From Paenibacillus sedimenti (GTDB lineage: Bacteria; Bacillota; Bacilli; Paenibacillales; NBRC-103111), in assembly GCF_014534655.1 (NCBI RefSeq), contig NZ_JACVVD010000002.1, positions 682,001 to 746,000 of the forward strand: a DNA stretch of 64,000 bases. Direction: 5' to 3'. The position numbers and the translations under genes are program-made. The notes below the pieces were generated by a model, which saw only the letters and a program-made list of their open reading frames with translations, ran no database searches and was not told where the DNA came from. Shown piece by piece: positions 1-8,359 of this stretch (within the stretch, counting starts at the first letter, position 1; every line of letters starts with the position of its first letter).

Positions 1-2
1 CG

Positions 3-830
3 ACGATGGGATTTCTCGATAAAGCATTTATCGTGCTGCCGATGGTGTTGGTTATGATTCTTGGCGAAATTGATATCTCCGTTGCCTCTACAGTGGCGCT
101 TTCATCCGTGATTATGGCGGATCTGTATAGTCATGGCGTTCCAATGGGGCTTGCCATTCTCATCAGCTTACTGGTTGGAACCGTATGCGGGCTCATTAAC
201 GGATTTCTCATCGTCAAGTTTAAGGAGCTCTCGTCGGTTATTATTACACTGGCTACGATGATTATTTATCGTGGAATTGCTTACATGCTCTTGGAAGATC
301 AAGCGAAGGGGCAATTCCCGGACTGGTTCAGCTTTTTCGGGTGGGAATATGTCGGCGGCATTCCTTTCATCCTGATTGTTTTCATCGTTTTCGCGGTCGT
401 CTTCGGGTTGCTGCTTCATAAGACAACATTCGGCCGACGTATCTACGCGATGGGCAATAATATGACGGCAAGCAGATTCTCAGGCATTCAAGTCGATAAA
501 ATCAAAATCATCGTTTTCGCGTTGACAGGATTGATGGCTGCAGTAACCGCGATCTTCCTGACTTCCCGAATGGGAAGTACGAGACCGAACGTCGCAACAG
601 GCTATGAGCTTGATGTGATTGCTATGGTTGTGCTTGGCGGAATTAGCACGGCAGGAGGCAAAGGGAGAATGATCGGCGCGATTATCGCTGTCTTCCTGGT
701 TGGTATGCTCAGCTACGGATTGGGTTTGGTCAATGTTCCTGCGCAAGTTTTGCTTATCATCATCGGTTTGCTGCTTATCTTTGCGGTCGTTATTCCGAAA
801 TTGAAGATCAAGAAGCTTCGCAAGGTTTAA
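3..830 (+). CDS. Sugar ABC transporter permease (RbsC/RhaQ-like), 5' end cut by the window
   Basis: Inner-membrane permease of the ribose/xylose/rhamnose type ABC importer family (BPD_transp_2). The visible 274 residues are almost all hydrophobic helices, with the family signatures GEIDIS near the start, AMGNN around residue 146 and VLGGIS around residue 211. Relatives are usually 310-340 residues, and the frame is open to the window edge, so the true start lies to the left and the ATG at 6 is probably internal. The next gene, 226 bp downstream, encodes a rhamnose-type binding protein, so the pair probably belongs to a rhamnose or related deoxy-sugar importer; the ATPase must lie outside the window. 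Family is clear; substrate is inferred from the neighbour. Confidence 0.88.
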   Translation, partial: TMGFLDKAFIVLPMVLVMILGEIDISVASTVALSSVIMADLYSHGVPMGLAILISLLVGTVCGLINGFLIVKFKELSSVIITLATMIIYRGIAYMLLEDQAKGQFPDWFSFFGWEYVGGIPFILIVFIVFAVVFGLLLHKTTFGRRIYAMGNNMTASRFSGIQVDKIKIIVFALTGLMAAVTAIFLTSRMGSTRPNVATGYELDVIAMVVLGGISTAGGKGRMIGAIIAVFLVGMLSYGLGLVNVPAQVLLIIIGLLLIFAVVIPKLKIKKLRKV

Positions 831-1056
831 TCGGGTTATACAACGGCAGGCAAGACGAAAGTAGAATACGTGCTCAAGGGTGAACAACTGAAAATCATAT
901 CAGCGGCCTGTCTACTGTTATGCTTTGGTTTTCACCCGCTATAATATATAGTTTACCCGGGGATAGTATATATGTTAATTGCGCAAATATCTCTCTTTCG
1001 ACGAATGCCGCTGATTATGTATAAATGAGAAAACAAAAAAAGGGAGGATTTCATTT

Positions 1057-2139
1057 ATGAAAAAAGTATTTGCTACATGCTTGACTGCCGTACTTACATT
1101 GTCGCTTTTGTCCGCATGCGGTCAAACGACGACAACGAACAATGCGAAAGAGAGCAGTGCTCCGAAACAGACGGAGGCGGCGAAACCTGCCGACAATGCT
1201 TCGGGCGGCAAGAAAAAGTATGCTATCATTTTCAAAAATACGGGGAACCCATACGGCGAAAAACAGATGGAGGGTTTCAAAAATGCGATCACCGAGCTGG
1301 GGGGCGAGGCAATCCTCAAAGCGCCGGACCAACCGACTGCCGAAGCGCAGATTAAAATGATTGAAGAGCTGATTTCCCAAAAAGTCGATTCCATCTCGAT
1401 CGCAGGCAATGATCCGGATGCGCTTCAACCCGCATTAAAAAAGGCGATGAATGCCGGAATTAAGGTGCTTTCTCTTGACTCCGCTGTAAACTTCAAGAGC
1501 CGTTTGGTTCATATTAATCAAGCAGACCCTGAGCGAATCGGGCGTGTGCAAGTGCAAGCGATCTCCGAAATGATCGGCGGAAAAGGCGAAATTGCCGTGC
1601 TTAGCGCCACTTCCCAGGCTACGAACCAAAATACGTGGATCGAATGGATGAAGGAAGAACTCAAAGATCCGAAATACAAAGACATTAGACTGGTTAAAGT
1701 GGCCTATGGAGACGACCTTCGCGATAAAAGCGTATCCGAAACCGAAGCGCTCCTTAAATCTTTTCCGAACCTGAAAGGCATCATCTCTCCTACGACTGTC
1801 GGTATTGCTGCAGCAGGTAAAGTGCTCACGGACAAAGGCCTAAAAGATAAAGTGCAGCTGACAGGTCTTGGTCTTCCAAGTGAAATGGCCCAATATATCG
1901 AGAGTGGCGTCAGCAAGTGGATGTATCTCTGGAATCCGATTGATGTTGGTTACCTTGCAGGTTATACAGCCGATGCGTTGGTAAAAGGCACGATTACAGG
2001 TAAAGAGGGCGACAAATTTAAAGCCGGAAGATTAGGCGATAAAGCTATTGTGAAGGATGGAGACGGCACTCAAATTATGCTTGGCGACCCGTTCAAATTC
2101 GATGCTTCCAATATTGCCGAGTGGAAAAAGGTTTATTAA
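1057..2139 (+). CDS. Rhamnose-type sugar-binding lipoprotein of an ABC transporter
   Basis: Extracytoplasmic substrate-binding protein, 360 aa, of the periplasmic-binding-protein type 1 fold. A lipoprotein signal ends in LLSAC with Cys21 as the lipidation site, followed by a Thr/Ala/Lys-rich linker to about residue 50. The mature part carries segments typical of RhaS-type rhamnose-binding proteins: AGNDPDALQPALKKAMNAG (about 120-138), LSATSQATNQNTWIEWMK, and ISPTTVGIAAAGKVL. It starts at ATG behind AGGGAGG (1041-1047). It is preceded by a 226-bp gap after the permease, so it may have its own promoter or be raised in level relative to the permease. Assignment to rhamnose is by remembered family similarity and not proven. 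Confidence 0.85.
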   Translation: MKKVFATCLTAVLTLSLLSACGQTTTTNNAKESSAPKQTEAAKPADNASGGKKKYAIIFKNTGNPYGEKQMEGFKNAITELGGEAILKAPDQPTAEAQIKMIEELISQKVDSISIAGNDPDALQPALKKAMNAGIKVLSLDSAVNFKSRLVHINQADPERIGRVQVQAISEMIGGKGEIAVLSATSQATNQNTWIEWMKEELKDPKYKDIRLVKVAYGDDLRDKSVSETEALLKSFPNLKGIISPTTVGIAAAGKVLTDKGLKDKVQLTGLGLPSEMAQYIESGVSKWMYLWNPIDVGYLAGYTADALVKGTITGKEGDKFKAGRLGDKAIVKDGDGTQIMLGDPFKFDASNIAEWKKVY

Positions 2140-2170
2140 TCAGATATTTTCTATTATTTACAAACGATGA

Positions 2171-2200
2171 ACCGTCCGTGATCTTCCGGACGGTTTTTTT
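2171..2200 (+). terminator. Rho-independent terminator of the sugar transporter operon
   Basis: A perfect 8-bp stem, ACCGTCCG (2171-2178) with CGGACGGT (2187-2194), is followed directly by a run of seven T. It lies 31 bp after the binding-protein stop codon and separates it from thyA. Confidence 0.88.
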
Positions 2201-2247
2201 CCATTGCCGGAGGCGCGTAAACGGTAATTCCGAATTGGTGGTCTCTC

Positions 2248-2256
2248 TGTTATAAT
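2248..2256 (+). promoter_or_regulatory. Extended -10 promoter for thyA-folA-yciI
   Basis: TGTTATAAT matches the extended -10 consensus TGnTATAAT exactly. No good -35 is visible at 17 bp, as is common for extended -10 promoters. It sits about 60 bp upstream of the thyA start and after the preceding terminator. Confidence 0.55.
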
Positions 2257-2317
2257 GGTTTGAGATGCAAAAAAATCGCGGCGGATGCAGAAAGATTCAT
2301 AATTGATGAGGTGACTG

Positions 2318-3112
2318 ATGAAAGCGTACTTGGAATTACTACAAGACATTCTGGACCATGGTGTTAAAAAAGAAGACCGCACGGGAACCGGCACGATATC
2401 CGTATTCGGCAGACAGCTGCGCTTCGATTTAACCAAAGGTTTTCCATTGTTGACAACGAAAAAATTGCATATGAGATCGATCGTTCATGAACTGCTTTGG
2501 TTTTTGAGCGGGGTTACGAATGTAACCTATTTGCGTGAAAATGGCGTGACCATTTGGGACGAATGGGCGGATGAAGAAGGGAATCTGGGCCGCGTATACG
2601 GCGCGCAATGGAGAACGTGGCAGGCGCCCAATGGACAAGTCATTGATCAGATTTCCGGGCTGATTCATCAGATCCGGACGAATCCCGATTCGCGCAGGCA
2701 TCTGGTCAGCGCTTGGAACGTTGCAGAGATTGAAACGATGGCATTGCCGCCATGCCATTACGCTTTTCAATTTTATGTGGCGGACGGTCGTTTGTCCTGC
2801 ATGTTCCAAATGCGATCCGTGGACACTTTCCTCGGTCTGCCCTTTAATATTGCTTCTTACGCGCTTTTGACCCATATGATCGCTCAGCAGTGTGATCTTG
2901 AAGTCGGGGATCTGATATGGACGGGCGGAGATGTTCACATCTATTTGAACCATTTGGAGCAAGTGAATCTCCAACTGACTCGCGAGCCGTACCCAAGCCC
3001 TGAACTTAAGATCCATAGAAAGCCGGAGTCGATCTTCGATTACAAATTTGAGGACTTTGAATTTGCAGGTTATCAATCCCATCCGGGGATTAAAGCTCCG
3101 ATCGCGATTTAG
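2318..3112 (+). CDS. thyA: Thymidylate synthase
   Basis: Converts dUMP to dTMP using methylenetetrahydrofolate as methyl donor and reductant, in the cytoplasm. The 264-residue length equals that of short ThyA enzymes. The active-site Cys falls at residue 146 in [13 protein letters not shown], the same position as in the classical E. coli enzyme. Other family blocks are RTGTGT near residue 21, WDEWAD at 80-85, RRHLVSAWN at 126-134 and [12 protein letters not shown]. The start ATG at 2318 has GAGGTGA just upstream. folA follows 34 bp downstream, so dihydrofolate produced here is recycled by the next gene product; this is a standard Bacillales pair. Confidence 0.97.
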   Translation: MKAYLELLQDILDHGVKKEDRTGTGTISVFGRQLRFDLTKGFPLLTTKKLHMRSIVHELLWFLSGVTNVTYLRENGVTIWDEWADEEGNLGRVYGAQWRTWQAPNGQVIDQISGLIHQIRTNPDSRRHLVSAWNVAEIETMALPPCHYAFQFYVADGRLSCMFQMRSVDTFLGLPFNIASYALLTHMIAQQCDLEVGDLIWTGGDVHIYLNHLEQVNLQLTREPYPSPELKIHRKPESIFDYKFEDFEFAGYQSHPGIKAPIAI

Positions 3113-3146
3113 TTAGCCTGGCAGATGTAAGGAAAGGAGGATTTCG

Positions 3147-3635
3147 ATGAGCATTTCATTTATTTTTGCCATGGATCGGAATCGAGCTATTGGCGTAAAC
3201 AATAAGCTTCCGTGGTACCTTCCTGCTGATTTGAAGTTTTTCAAATCGGTGACGATGGGACATCCCATCCTGATGGGTCGGAAGACGTATGATTCCATCG
3301 GTAAGCCGCTGCCAGGCAGACGGAATGTAATTCTGACGCAGAATCGTCAGTTTCAGGCTGAGGGCTGTGAAGTTGTTCATTCGGTGGAGGAAGCAGTTGA
3401 AGCGTTCCGTGACGAAGAACTGTTCGTGATCGGCGGCGCAGAAATTTTTCGCTTGATGACGGATGTGGTTGATCGGATGTACATTACCTACATTGAGCAT
3501 GAATTTGAAGCGGATACCTATTTTGGGGAAATGGACATGTCGGAGTGGACGCTTGTCTCCAGCGAGCAGGGCGAACGCAACGAGAAAAATCCGTACGAAT
3601 ATTATTTCCGAATCTATGATAGAAAGAAGGCGTAG
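3147..3635 (+). CDS. folA: Dihydrofolate reductase
   Basis: Reduces dihydrofolate to tetrahydrofolate with NADPH; 162 aa, normal for bacterial chromosomal enzymes. Family marks: MDRNRAIGVNNKLPW near the N-terminus, LPADLKFFK with the catalytic Asp at about residue 28, GRKTYDSIGKPLPGRRNVI at about 44-62, and the nucleotide-binding VIGGAEIF near residue 95. A strong AAAGGAGG precedes the ATG. Immediately downstream of thyA and 3 bp from the YciI gene, so the three are probably co-transcribed. Confidence 0.97.
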   Translation: MSISFIFAMDRNRAIGVNNKLPWYLPADLKFFKSVTMGHPILMGRKTYDSIGKPLPGRRNVILTQNRQFQAEGCEVVHSVEEAVEAFRDEELFVIGGAEIFRLMTDVVDRMYITYIEHEFEADTYFGEMDMSEWTLVSSEQGERNEKNPYEYYFRIYDRKKA

Positions 3636-3638
3636 CCT

Positions 3639-3902
3639 GTGAAATATTTTGCCGTATTGCTGCCGATGAAGGATGAGGAGCTTAGCAAAGAGCACAGACC
3701 TGCTCACCTCACCTATCTTGAAGAGCGAAGAAGCGATGGGAAAATTTTCGCAAATGGGCGATTCGTGGACGGCTGGGGCGGTCTCGTTATCTACAAGGCG
3801 GAGACAATGGAAGAAGCGAAGCAGCTTGCAGAAGCGGACCCATTCGTTAAATTAGGCGCAAGACATTGCGAAATCCATGAATGGGATATTGTCATTAGTT
3901 AA
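3639..3902 (+). CDS. YciI family protein
   Basis: Small (87 aa) ferredoxin-like protein of the YciI/YCII family; the biochemical role of the family is poorly defined, although a conserved His and Asp pair is usually regarded as the potential active site. Here these are the His of RPAHL (about residue 23) and the Asp of EADPF (about residue 66). It uses a GTG start 3 bp after the folA stop with AGAAAGG upstream, so it is probably read on the thyA-folA transcript. Its function is not evident from the context. Confidence 0.85.
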   Translation: MKYFAVLLPMKDEELSKEHRPAHLTYLEERRSDGKIFANGRFVDGWGGLVIYKAETMEEAKQLAEADPFVKLGARHCEIHEWDIVIS

Positions 3903-3907
3903 AAAAA

Positions 3908-3969
3908 AGCCCCGGCGCGTCTCCGGTGCATAGAGAAAGCCCTGATCCAGGTTATAGGTCAGGGCTTTC
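3908..3969. terminator. Bidirectional terminator region between yciI and ycnI
   Basis: GAAAGCCCTGA (3935-3945) pairs with TCAGGGCTTTC (3959-3969). A second, minus-strand hairpin (GC-A-CCGG / CCGG-G-GC, plus coordinates 3909-3929) runs into eight T on the minus strand (plus 3901-3908). Together these can end both convergent transcripts. Confidence 0.7.
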
Positions 3970-3975
3970 CGATTG

Positions 3976-4614
3976 CTATCTCCGTTTTTTTACAAGCGAA
4001 ATGATTAAGGACAGCGCGCCCAGTATAACAGCCGCAATGGATAAGTACAAGGATGTGTTCCCGGATGCAGTTCCTGTACCGGCCGTACTTGCACTCGCCC
4101 CGCCTGCAGCGGTATGGCCATGGCTGTCTGCAGCAGCGCCGGCAGCTTTCGGTTTTACAGTTGTTACAGAAGCGGGCTTATCAGCGCCTTCTGCGCCAAC
4201 CCATTCAACAACGCTGCCGTCTTTGTAGGTTTGATAAGCTTTCCATACGATCTGCGTAGCGGTATCGGCTACTTTACCTTGCATATTGAATTCGCCGAAT
4301 TCCGTTTTGGATAATCCGTCGCCGGTTGCTGTCCAAGTGACTCCGGTAATTTTGCCGGATGTATCTTTGGCCAGCTCGTATGTCCAGCCTGGTTTCGGTT
4401 CAAAACGGGAGATGGCTACCGAATCAAGCGGGAATTTTACTTCAACCTTAACGGTTGGAACATCTTTCTCGGTGGGTACGCGAACCGTAAATTTCTCATA
4501 GCTTCCTTGGGTCGACTCTTTAGGCGATACCGTTACATGGGCGCTTGCAATCCCGGCTAGCAGCATGGAGCCGGCGAGTAAAATTCCTACATTAAACATC
4601 AATTTCTTTAACAC
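3976..4614 (-). CDS. ycnI: YcnI-like copper-binding membrane-anchored protein (DUF1775)
   Basis: Exported copper-binding protein, about 212 aa from the chosen start. A signal peptide ends in ASA-HVTVSP; after cleavage His becomes the N-terminal residue, the copper ligand of the YcnI fold together with a conserved Glu. The DUF1775 domain covers roughly mature residues 1-125. A Gly/Ala/Ser/Thr-rich linker with a short HGH segment follows, then one C-terminal membrane helix and an KKRR anchor. I choose GTG at 4614, spaced well from AAAGGGG, over the ATG at 4659, which has no ribosome site. In B. subtilis ycnI sits beside ycnJ; here the CopC-CopD fusion is 20 kb away at 24550. Confidence 0.85.
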   Translation of the reverse strand: MLKKLMFNVGILLAGSMLLAGIASAHVTVSPKESTQGSYEKFTVRVPTEKDVPTVKVEVKFPLDSVAISRFEPKPGWTYELAKDTSGKITGVTWTATGDGLSKTEFGEFNMQGKVADTATQIVWKAYQTYKDGSVVEWVGAEGADKPASVTTVKPKAAGAAADSHGHTAAGGASASTAGTGTASGNTSLYLSIAAVILGALSLIISLVKKRR

Positions 4615-4732
4615 TTTATTTCTTTCCCCTTTCGAATCAGCTCTTATCATGTTCTCCATCTTACCCGAATCCCAAGCAAAAGAGTATGACTCAACTGGGC
4701 TATTTTTTGATATTTAGGGTTGTGGGGTTAAG

Positions 4733-5404
4733 CTAATATTGTCTTTTTCGTGTCAACCCGAATTTAACGGCGAAGGCGGTAAGCTGCACGCGATTCTCCA
4801 GCTGGAGCTTTTCCAGAATGTTCTTCATATGATTCTTTACCGTATGCTCGGAAATAAGCAGCTTCTCTGCAATCTGCCGGTTATTGAAGCCGTCGGCAAC
4901 ATAGGAGGTAATCTCCTGTTCGCGCGAGGTGAGCATGTTGGGGTTAGGACCGTCTATCGGTGACCGGATCGGGGCGCGAAACCGCTGAAAGAGCTTGTCT
5001 GCCATCTGTCTGGCCACCTCCGAATTATCATCCAGCAGCGCATGAAGATAAGTAAGCCATTCGTCGGGGTCCATGTTTTTGAGCAGATAGCCTTGTGCAC
5101 CGAATTGCAACGCTGTGAAGAGGTCTGCTACATCATCGGAAACCGTGAGCATGACGATCCGGATAGATCCGTTCAATTGCTTAATCCGGCGGGTTGCTTC
5201 GAGACCGTTGACGGGCGCCATATGAATATCCATCAGCACGACGTCAGGTTCGACTTCTCTGCATAGAAGCAGCGCTTCTTCGCCATTGCATGCTTCGCCG
5301 ACTACGTAGAAATCGGAATCGGATTCCAGCATGCTGCGTATGGCTTTCCTCGCCAAGGGATGATCGTCCGCGATGAGAACGCGATATGGCTGTTTGCCTG
5401 ACAT
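4733..5404 (-). CDS. NarL/FixJ-family response regulator
   Basis: Two-component response regulator, 223 aa. The receiver domain spans residues 1-125 with the acidic pocket ADD at 12-14 and phospho-acceptor Asp59 in VLMDIHM. A LuxR-type helix-turn-helix covers about 155-215 (LTSREQEI ... NNRQIAEKLLISEHTVKNH). It is paired with the histidine kinase just upstream: the kinase TAA is directly followed by this ATG, and the AAGGAGG ribosome site lies inside the last kinase codons, so translation is coupled. The target genes are not visible; copper or envelope functions are possible because ycnI follows, but that is a guess. Confidence 0.93.
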   Translation of the reverse strand: MSGKQPYRVLIADDHPLARKAIRSMLESDSDFYVVGEACNGEEALLLCREVEPDVVLMDIHMAPVNGLEATRRIKQLNGSIRIVMLTVSDDVADLFTALQFGAQGYLLKNMDPDEWLTYLHALLDDNSEVARQMADKLFQRFRAPIRSPIDGPNPNMLTSREQEITSYVADGFNNRQIAEKLLISEHTVKNHMKNILEKLQLENRVQLTAFAVKFGLTRKRQY

Positions 5405-6217
5405 TTAGGAATTCCTCCTTAATGAATGAACATGAAGCTCTGTACCGGTAGCTTGCTCATCGGTTCCTGAAGAACGAATTTCAATCGTTGCTGCGAGCTC
5501 GGAAGCCCGTTTATGCATCAGCTCAATGCCGTATTTCTTATTCAAGACGGCGCGCTCCTGTAAGCCGCAGCCGTTATCCGTAATGTGCAAGCGCCACTCC
5601 TCAGGACTTGCATCAAGAATAATGGATGCGCGCGTTGCCTTGGAATGCTTGCGAATATTGGTAAAAGCCTCCTGAATGATACCGAACAGCTGCACTTCTT
5701 CTGTGGAATTGAAGCTTCCCTCAGCAATAGTGATCCGCGTCCTCAGCTCAATTTCCGTCACCAATTGCCAATCTTGCAGCCACTTGTGCAGGCGCTGGGT
5801 GAAGCCGGAGCCTTCCTCCGGAGGTGTCCGCAAATTAAAAATCGCCTGACGCAGCGAGTTGTCAATCTCGGATACCGCTGCTTTCGCTTCCTCCAGATGG
5901 CCTTGCTTCAGCTTTACATTAAGGAAAAAGAGCGTCTGCGCCAAATCATCATGCAACTCCCTGGCCAGCCGTTCGCGCTCTTCGTAGACCGCTCTGCGGG
6001 ATTCGCCTGCCGTCAGCTTTTCATTGTTCCGTTCGATGCTTTGAAACATCCAAGAAGCAAAAAGATAGGAGAGCAGGAACGTAATAACGGTAATCGTGAA
6101 ATTCCCGGCTTCCATCGTTAAATAATTAAGCAGAAATTCATGTCGTATATACTCAAAGCCGCCAATGATCAGAACCGGCAATAAGATCGCAAATAATTTC
6201 AGCGTGCGCAGAGACAT
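5405..6217 (-). CDS. Sensor histidine kinase (HisKA_3 type)
   Basis: Membrane sensor kinase, 270 aa. Two helices (about 6-26 and 37-58) are separated by only about ten residues, so there is almost no extracellular sensor; such kinases usually sense the membrane itself or a partner protein. The HisKA_3 dimerisation helix holds His89 in RLARELHDDLAQT, and the ATPase domain has the N box EAFTNIRKHSKA and the G box DNGCGL. The start ATG at 6217 has AAAAAGGAG upstream. Zero-gap coupling to the response regulator shows they are a pair. The minus-strand TATAAT at 6268-6263 may be its -10. Confidence 0.92.
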   Translation of the reverse strand: MSLRTLKLFAILLPVLIIGGFEYIRHEFLLNYLTMEAGNFTITVITFLLSYLFASWMFQSIERNNEKLTAGESRRAVYEERERLARELHDDLAQTLFFLNVKLKQGHLEEAKAAVSEIDNSLRQAIFNLRTPPEEGSGFTQRLHKWLQDWQLVTEIELRTRITIAEGSFNSTEEVQLFGIIQEAFTNIRKHSKATRASIILDASPEEWRLHITDNGCGLQERAVLNKKYGIELMHKRASELAATIEIRSSGTDEQATGTELHVHSLRRNS

Positions 6218-6331
6218 CGGCTGTTCAGCTCCTTTTTCGCATCTGTATTTGGCATGGCTTCTATTATAACAGGTAAAATGTTAGAATTCTTCACAAAAAC
6301 CCAGGCAAAACCTTTTCAATCATGCACACGT

Positions 6332-6359
6332 GTGCTACATTATTAATAAATCGTAGCAC
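6332..6359 (+). promoter_or_regulatory. Putative NikR operator upstream of the nickel permease
   Basis: GTGCTAC (6332-6338) and GTAGCAC (6353-6359) form perfect 7-bp arms around a 14-bp AT-rich spacer. This closely resembles the GTGTTAC-N13/14-GTAACAC site that I recall for Geobacter NikR, differing by one base per arm. It ends 28 bp before the preferred permease start, and a possible TTTTCA-N17-TACATT promoter (6313-6341) would overlap its left arm, so nickel-loaded NikR could block transcription. A nikR gene is present at 21817. Confidence 0.6.
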
Positions 6360-6387
6360 GATATGGAAAGGCATGGTGGGAGAAGGA

Positions 6388-7413
6388 ATGTGGAAAGCAA
6401 TCATGCAGCAGAAAAAAAGCTGGATCGGGTATGTTGGTTTTATTATACTCCTGCACGTTATAGGCATCATTGGTTTGTATAGCGTTGCCAAGACCTCGCC
6501 GACTTTCTGGGCTATCGGCTTATTGGCATACACCCTCGGCATGCGTCACGCTTTCGACGTTGACCACATAGCCGCCATCGACAACACAGTACGCAAGCTT
6601 GTTCAGCAAAAGAGGAATCCGCTTGGCGTTGGATTTTACTTCTCGCTCGGACACTCATCCGTTGTTTTCCTGATGGCCATCGCAACAGCTTTCTCCGTCC
6701 AGTGGGCAGAGCGGGAACTGCCATGGATGCAGCGTTTTGGCGGCGTGATCGGCGCCTCTGTATCCGGAACCTTCCTCGTTATTATCGGTATCTTGAATTT
6801 GCTCATCCTCATTAATCTGTATCGTTTGTTCCGCAAATTCCGGACTGGTCAATTTAAGGATGACGAGTTCGAAGAACTGCTTCAATCCAGAGGGCTTATT
6901 GCACGAATGATCAAACCGCTATTCGCTTTTATCGGCAAAAGCTGGCATGTCTATCCGCTCGGGTTCTTGTTCGGTCTTGGCTTTGATACCGCCAGCGAAA
7001 TTGCGCTGCTGGCCATCTCGGCGAATGCGGCGAAGGAAGCTATTCCATTCATTGGCGTGATCTCTCTGCCGGTGCTCTTTGCCGCTGGAATGAGCTTGTT
7101 CGATACGGCAGACGGCATGTTCATGACGAAAGCTTACCGCTGGGCATTTCATACCCCCGTCCGCAAGCTGTACTACAATTTGACGGTCACGACAATAGCC
7201 GTAATCGCGGCTCTCGTTATCGGGGTTGTGGAGCTGGGGCAGGTTCTGTCTGAAGAAATCGGAATGGAAGGCGGCTTCTGGACCTGGCTGCAAGACCTCG
7301 ATTTTGGAATGCTTGGCTATATGCTGGTTGGTTTATTTATTCTGGCCTGGGCGGTTTCCGTTGGCATCTGGAAATGGTTTAGGATTGAAGAGCGCTGGAG
7401 TGCTAAAGTATGA
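6388..7413 (+). CDS. HoxN/NixA-family nickel or cobalt permease
   Basis: Integral membrane uptake permease of the NiCoT family, about 341 aa. The family signature RHAFDVDHIAAIDNT (HX4DH) lies in the second membrane helix; SLGHSSVVF and GLGFDTASEIALL are the further conserved blocks. About eight helices are visible with a charged central loop. The ATG at 6388 is preferred because GGGAGAAGG lies just upstream; ATGs at 6322 and 6373 are possible. In the earlier start the operator would be inside the coding region, which also argues for 6388. Sequence alone does not separate Ni from Co; the NikR-like operator favours nickel. Confidence 0.9.
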   Translation: MWKAIMQQKKSWIGYVGFIILLHVIGIIGLYSVAKTSPTFWAIGLLAYTLGMRHAFDVDHIAAIDNTVRKLVQQKRNPLGVGFYFSLGHSSVVFLMAIATAFSVQWAERELPWMQRFGGVIGASVSGTFLVIIGILNLLILINLYRLFRKFRTGQFKDDEFEELLQSRGLIARMIKPLFAFIGKSWHVYPLGFLFGLGFDTASEIALLAISANAAKEAIPFIGVISLPVLFAAGMSLFDTADGMFMTKAYRWAFHTPVRKLYYNLTVTTIAVIAALVIGVVELGQVLSEEIGMEGGFWTWLQDLDFGMLGYMLVGLFILAWAVSVGIWKWFRIEERWSAKV

Positions 7414-7426
7414 TAAAGAAAGAAGT

Positions 7427-7463
7427 AAGATAGTCCGGTAGTCATATTGGGCTATCTTTTTTT
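7427..7463 (+). terminator. Terminator of the nickel permease gene
   Basis: AAGATAG (7427-7433) pairs with CTATCTT (7452-7458), and the stem runs into seven T (7457-7463). Confidence 0.75.
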
Positions 7464-7585
7464 GTTCTAACAAACAATCTTATGTAAATATTTAATAAAG
7501 ATGAAATGGCAAAAAAGGATTTTGCCGAATCACGTTGAAAGTAGTCATCTGATATTTTTAGACCATTAGAGAAAGTAGGATTTGT

Positions 7586-8359
7586 ATGATTCAGTTTCAG
7601 CACGTTTCTAAGGTGTATCCTAACGGTACCGTAGGACTGAACGATATTAACCTCACGATTAATCCCGGAGAATTCGTGGTCATCGTAGGACTTTCGGGAG
7701 CGGGAAAATCGACCTTGCTTCGTTCCATTAACCGCTTGCATGAGATTACAGACGGCCAAATAATGATCGACGGGAAATCCATTACAAATGCGAAAGGCGT
7801 CGAATTGCGTCGCATGCGCAGAAATATCGGGATGATTTTCCAAACCTTTAATCTGGTTAAAAGGTCTTCTGTACTGCGCAATGTGCTATCTGGTCGTGTA
7901 GGCTATCATTCGACTTTGAGAACTGTATTGGGCCTATTCCCCAAAGAAGACATTGAGCTTTCCTTGAAAGCACTCGAGAGAGTCAACATTCGGGAAAAAG
8001 CTTATTCGCGCGCCGATGAATTATCCGGTGGTCAACAGCAGCGTGTTTCCATCGCAAGAGCGCTTGCGCAGGAAGCCAAACTCATTTTGGCGGACGAGCC
8101 TGTTGCATCTTTAGACCCGCTTACAACTAGACAAGTCATGGACGACTTAAAACGAATTAATACAGAGCTGGGAATTACTACGGTTGTTAACCTTCACTTT
8201 ATTGACCTGGCAAGGGAGTATGCGACGCGCATTATCGGGTTAAGAGCCGGTAAAGTCGTGTTTGATGGTCCTGTTGCAGAAGCCACGGATGCAGCGTTTT
8301 CAGAAATTTATGGCCGCGCTATCAAGAAGGACGAGCTTCTGGGGGTGCAGGAAGGATGA
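7586..8359 (+). CDS. phnC: Phosphonate/phosphite ABC transporter ATP-binding protein
   Basis: Cytoplasmic ATPase of the phosphonate-type importer, 257 aa. Walker [12 protein letters not shown] (about 33-43), Q-loop [20 protein letters not shown] (a PhnC hallmark), ABC signature [15 protein letters not shown], Walker B LILADEP and the H-loop NLHFIDLA. It overlaps phnE by 4 bp (ATGA), so they are translationally coupled. The ribosome site is modest (AGTAGG). Together with PhnE and the PhnD encoded on the opposite strand it forms one uptake system; no C-P lyase or phosphonatase gene is in the window. Confidence 0.95.
   Translation: MIQFQHVSKVYPNGTVGLNDINLTINPGEFVVIVGLSGAGKSTLLRSINRLHEITDGQIMIDGKSITNAKGVELRRMRRNIGMIFQTFNLVKRSSVLRNVLSGRVGYHSTLRTVLGLFPKEDIELSLKALERVNIREKAYSRADELSGGQQQRVSIARALAQEAKLILADEPVASLDPLTTRQVMDDLKRINTELGITTVVNLHFIDLAREYATRIIGLRAGKVVFDGPVAEATDAAFSEIYGRAIKKDELLGVQEG

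Noticed and set aside
831-1056. Regulatory element upstream of the rhamnose-type binding protein
   Set aside because: I saw no convincing catabolite-responsive element, terminator or riboswitch in this 226-bp gap.
2429-3082. 217-aa minus ORF opposite thyA
   Set aside because: Antisense shadow of a clear thymidylate synthase; no ribosome site.
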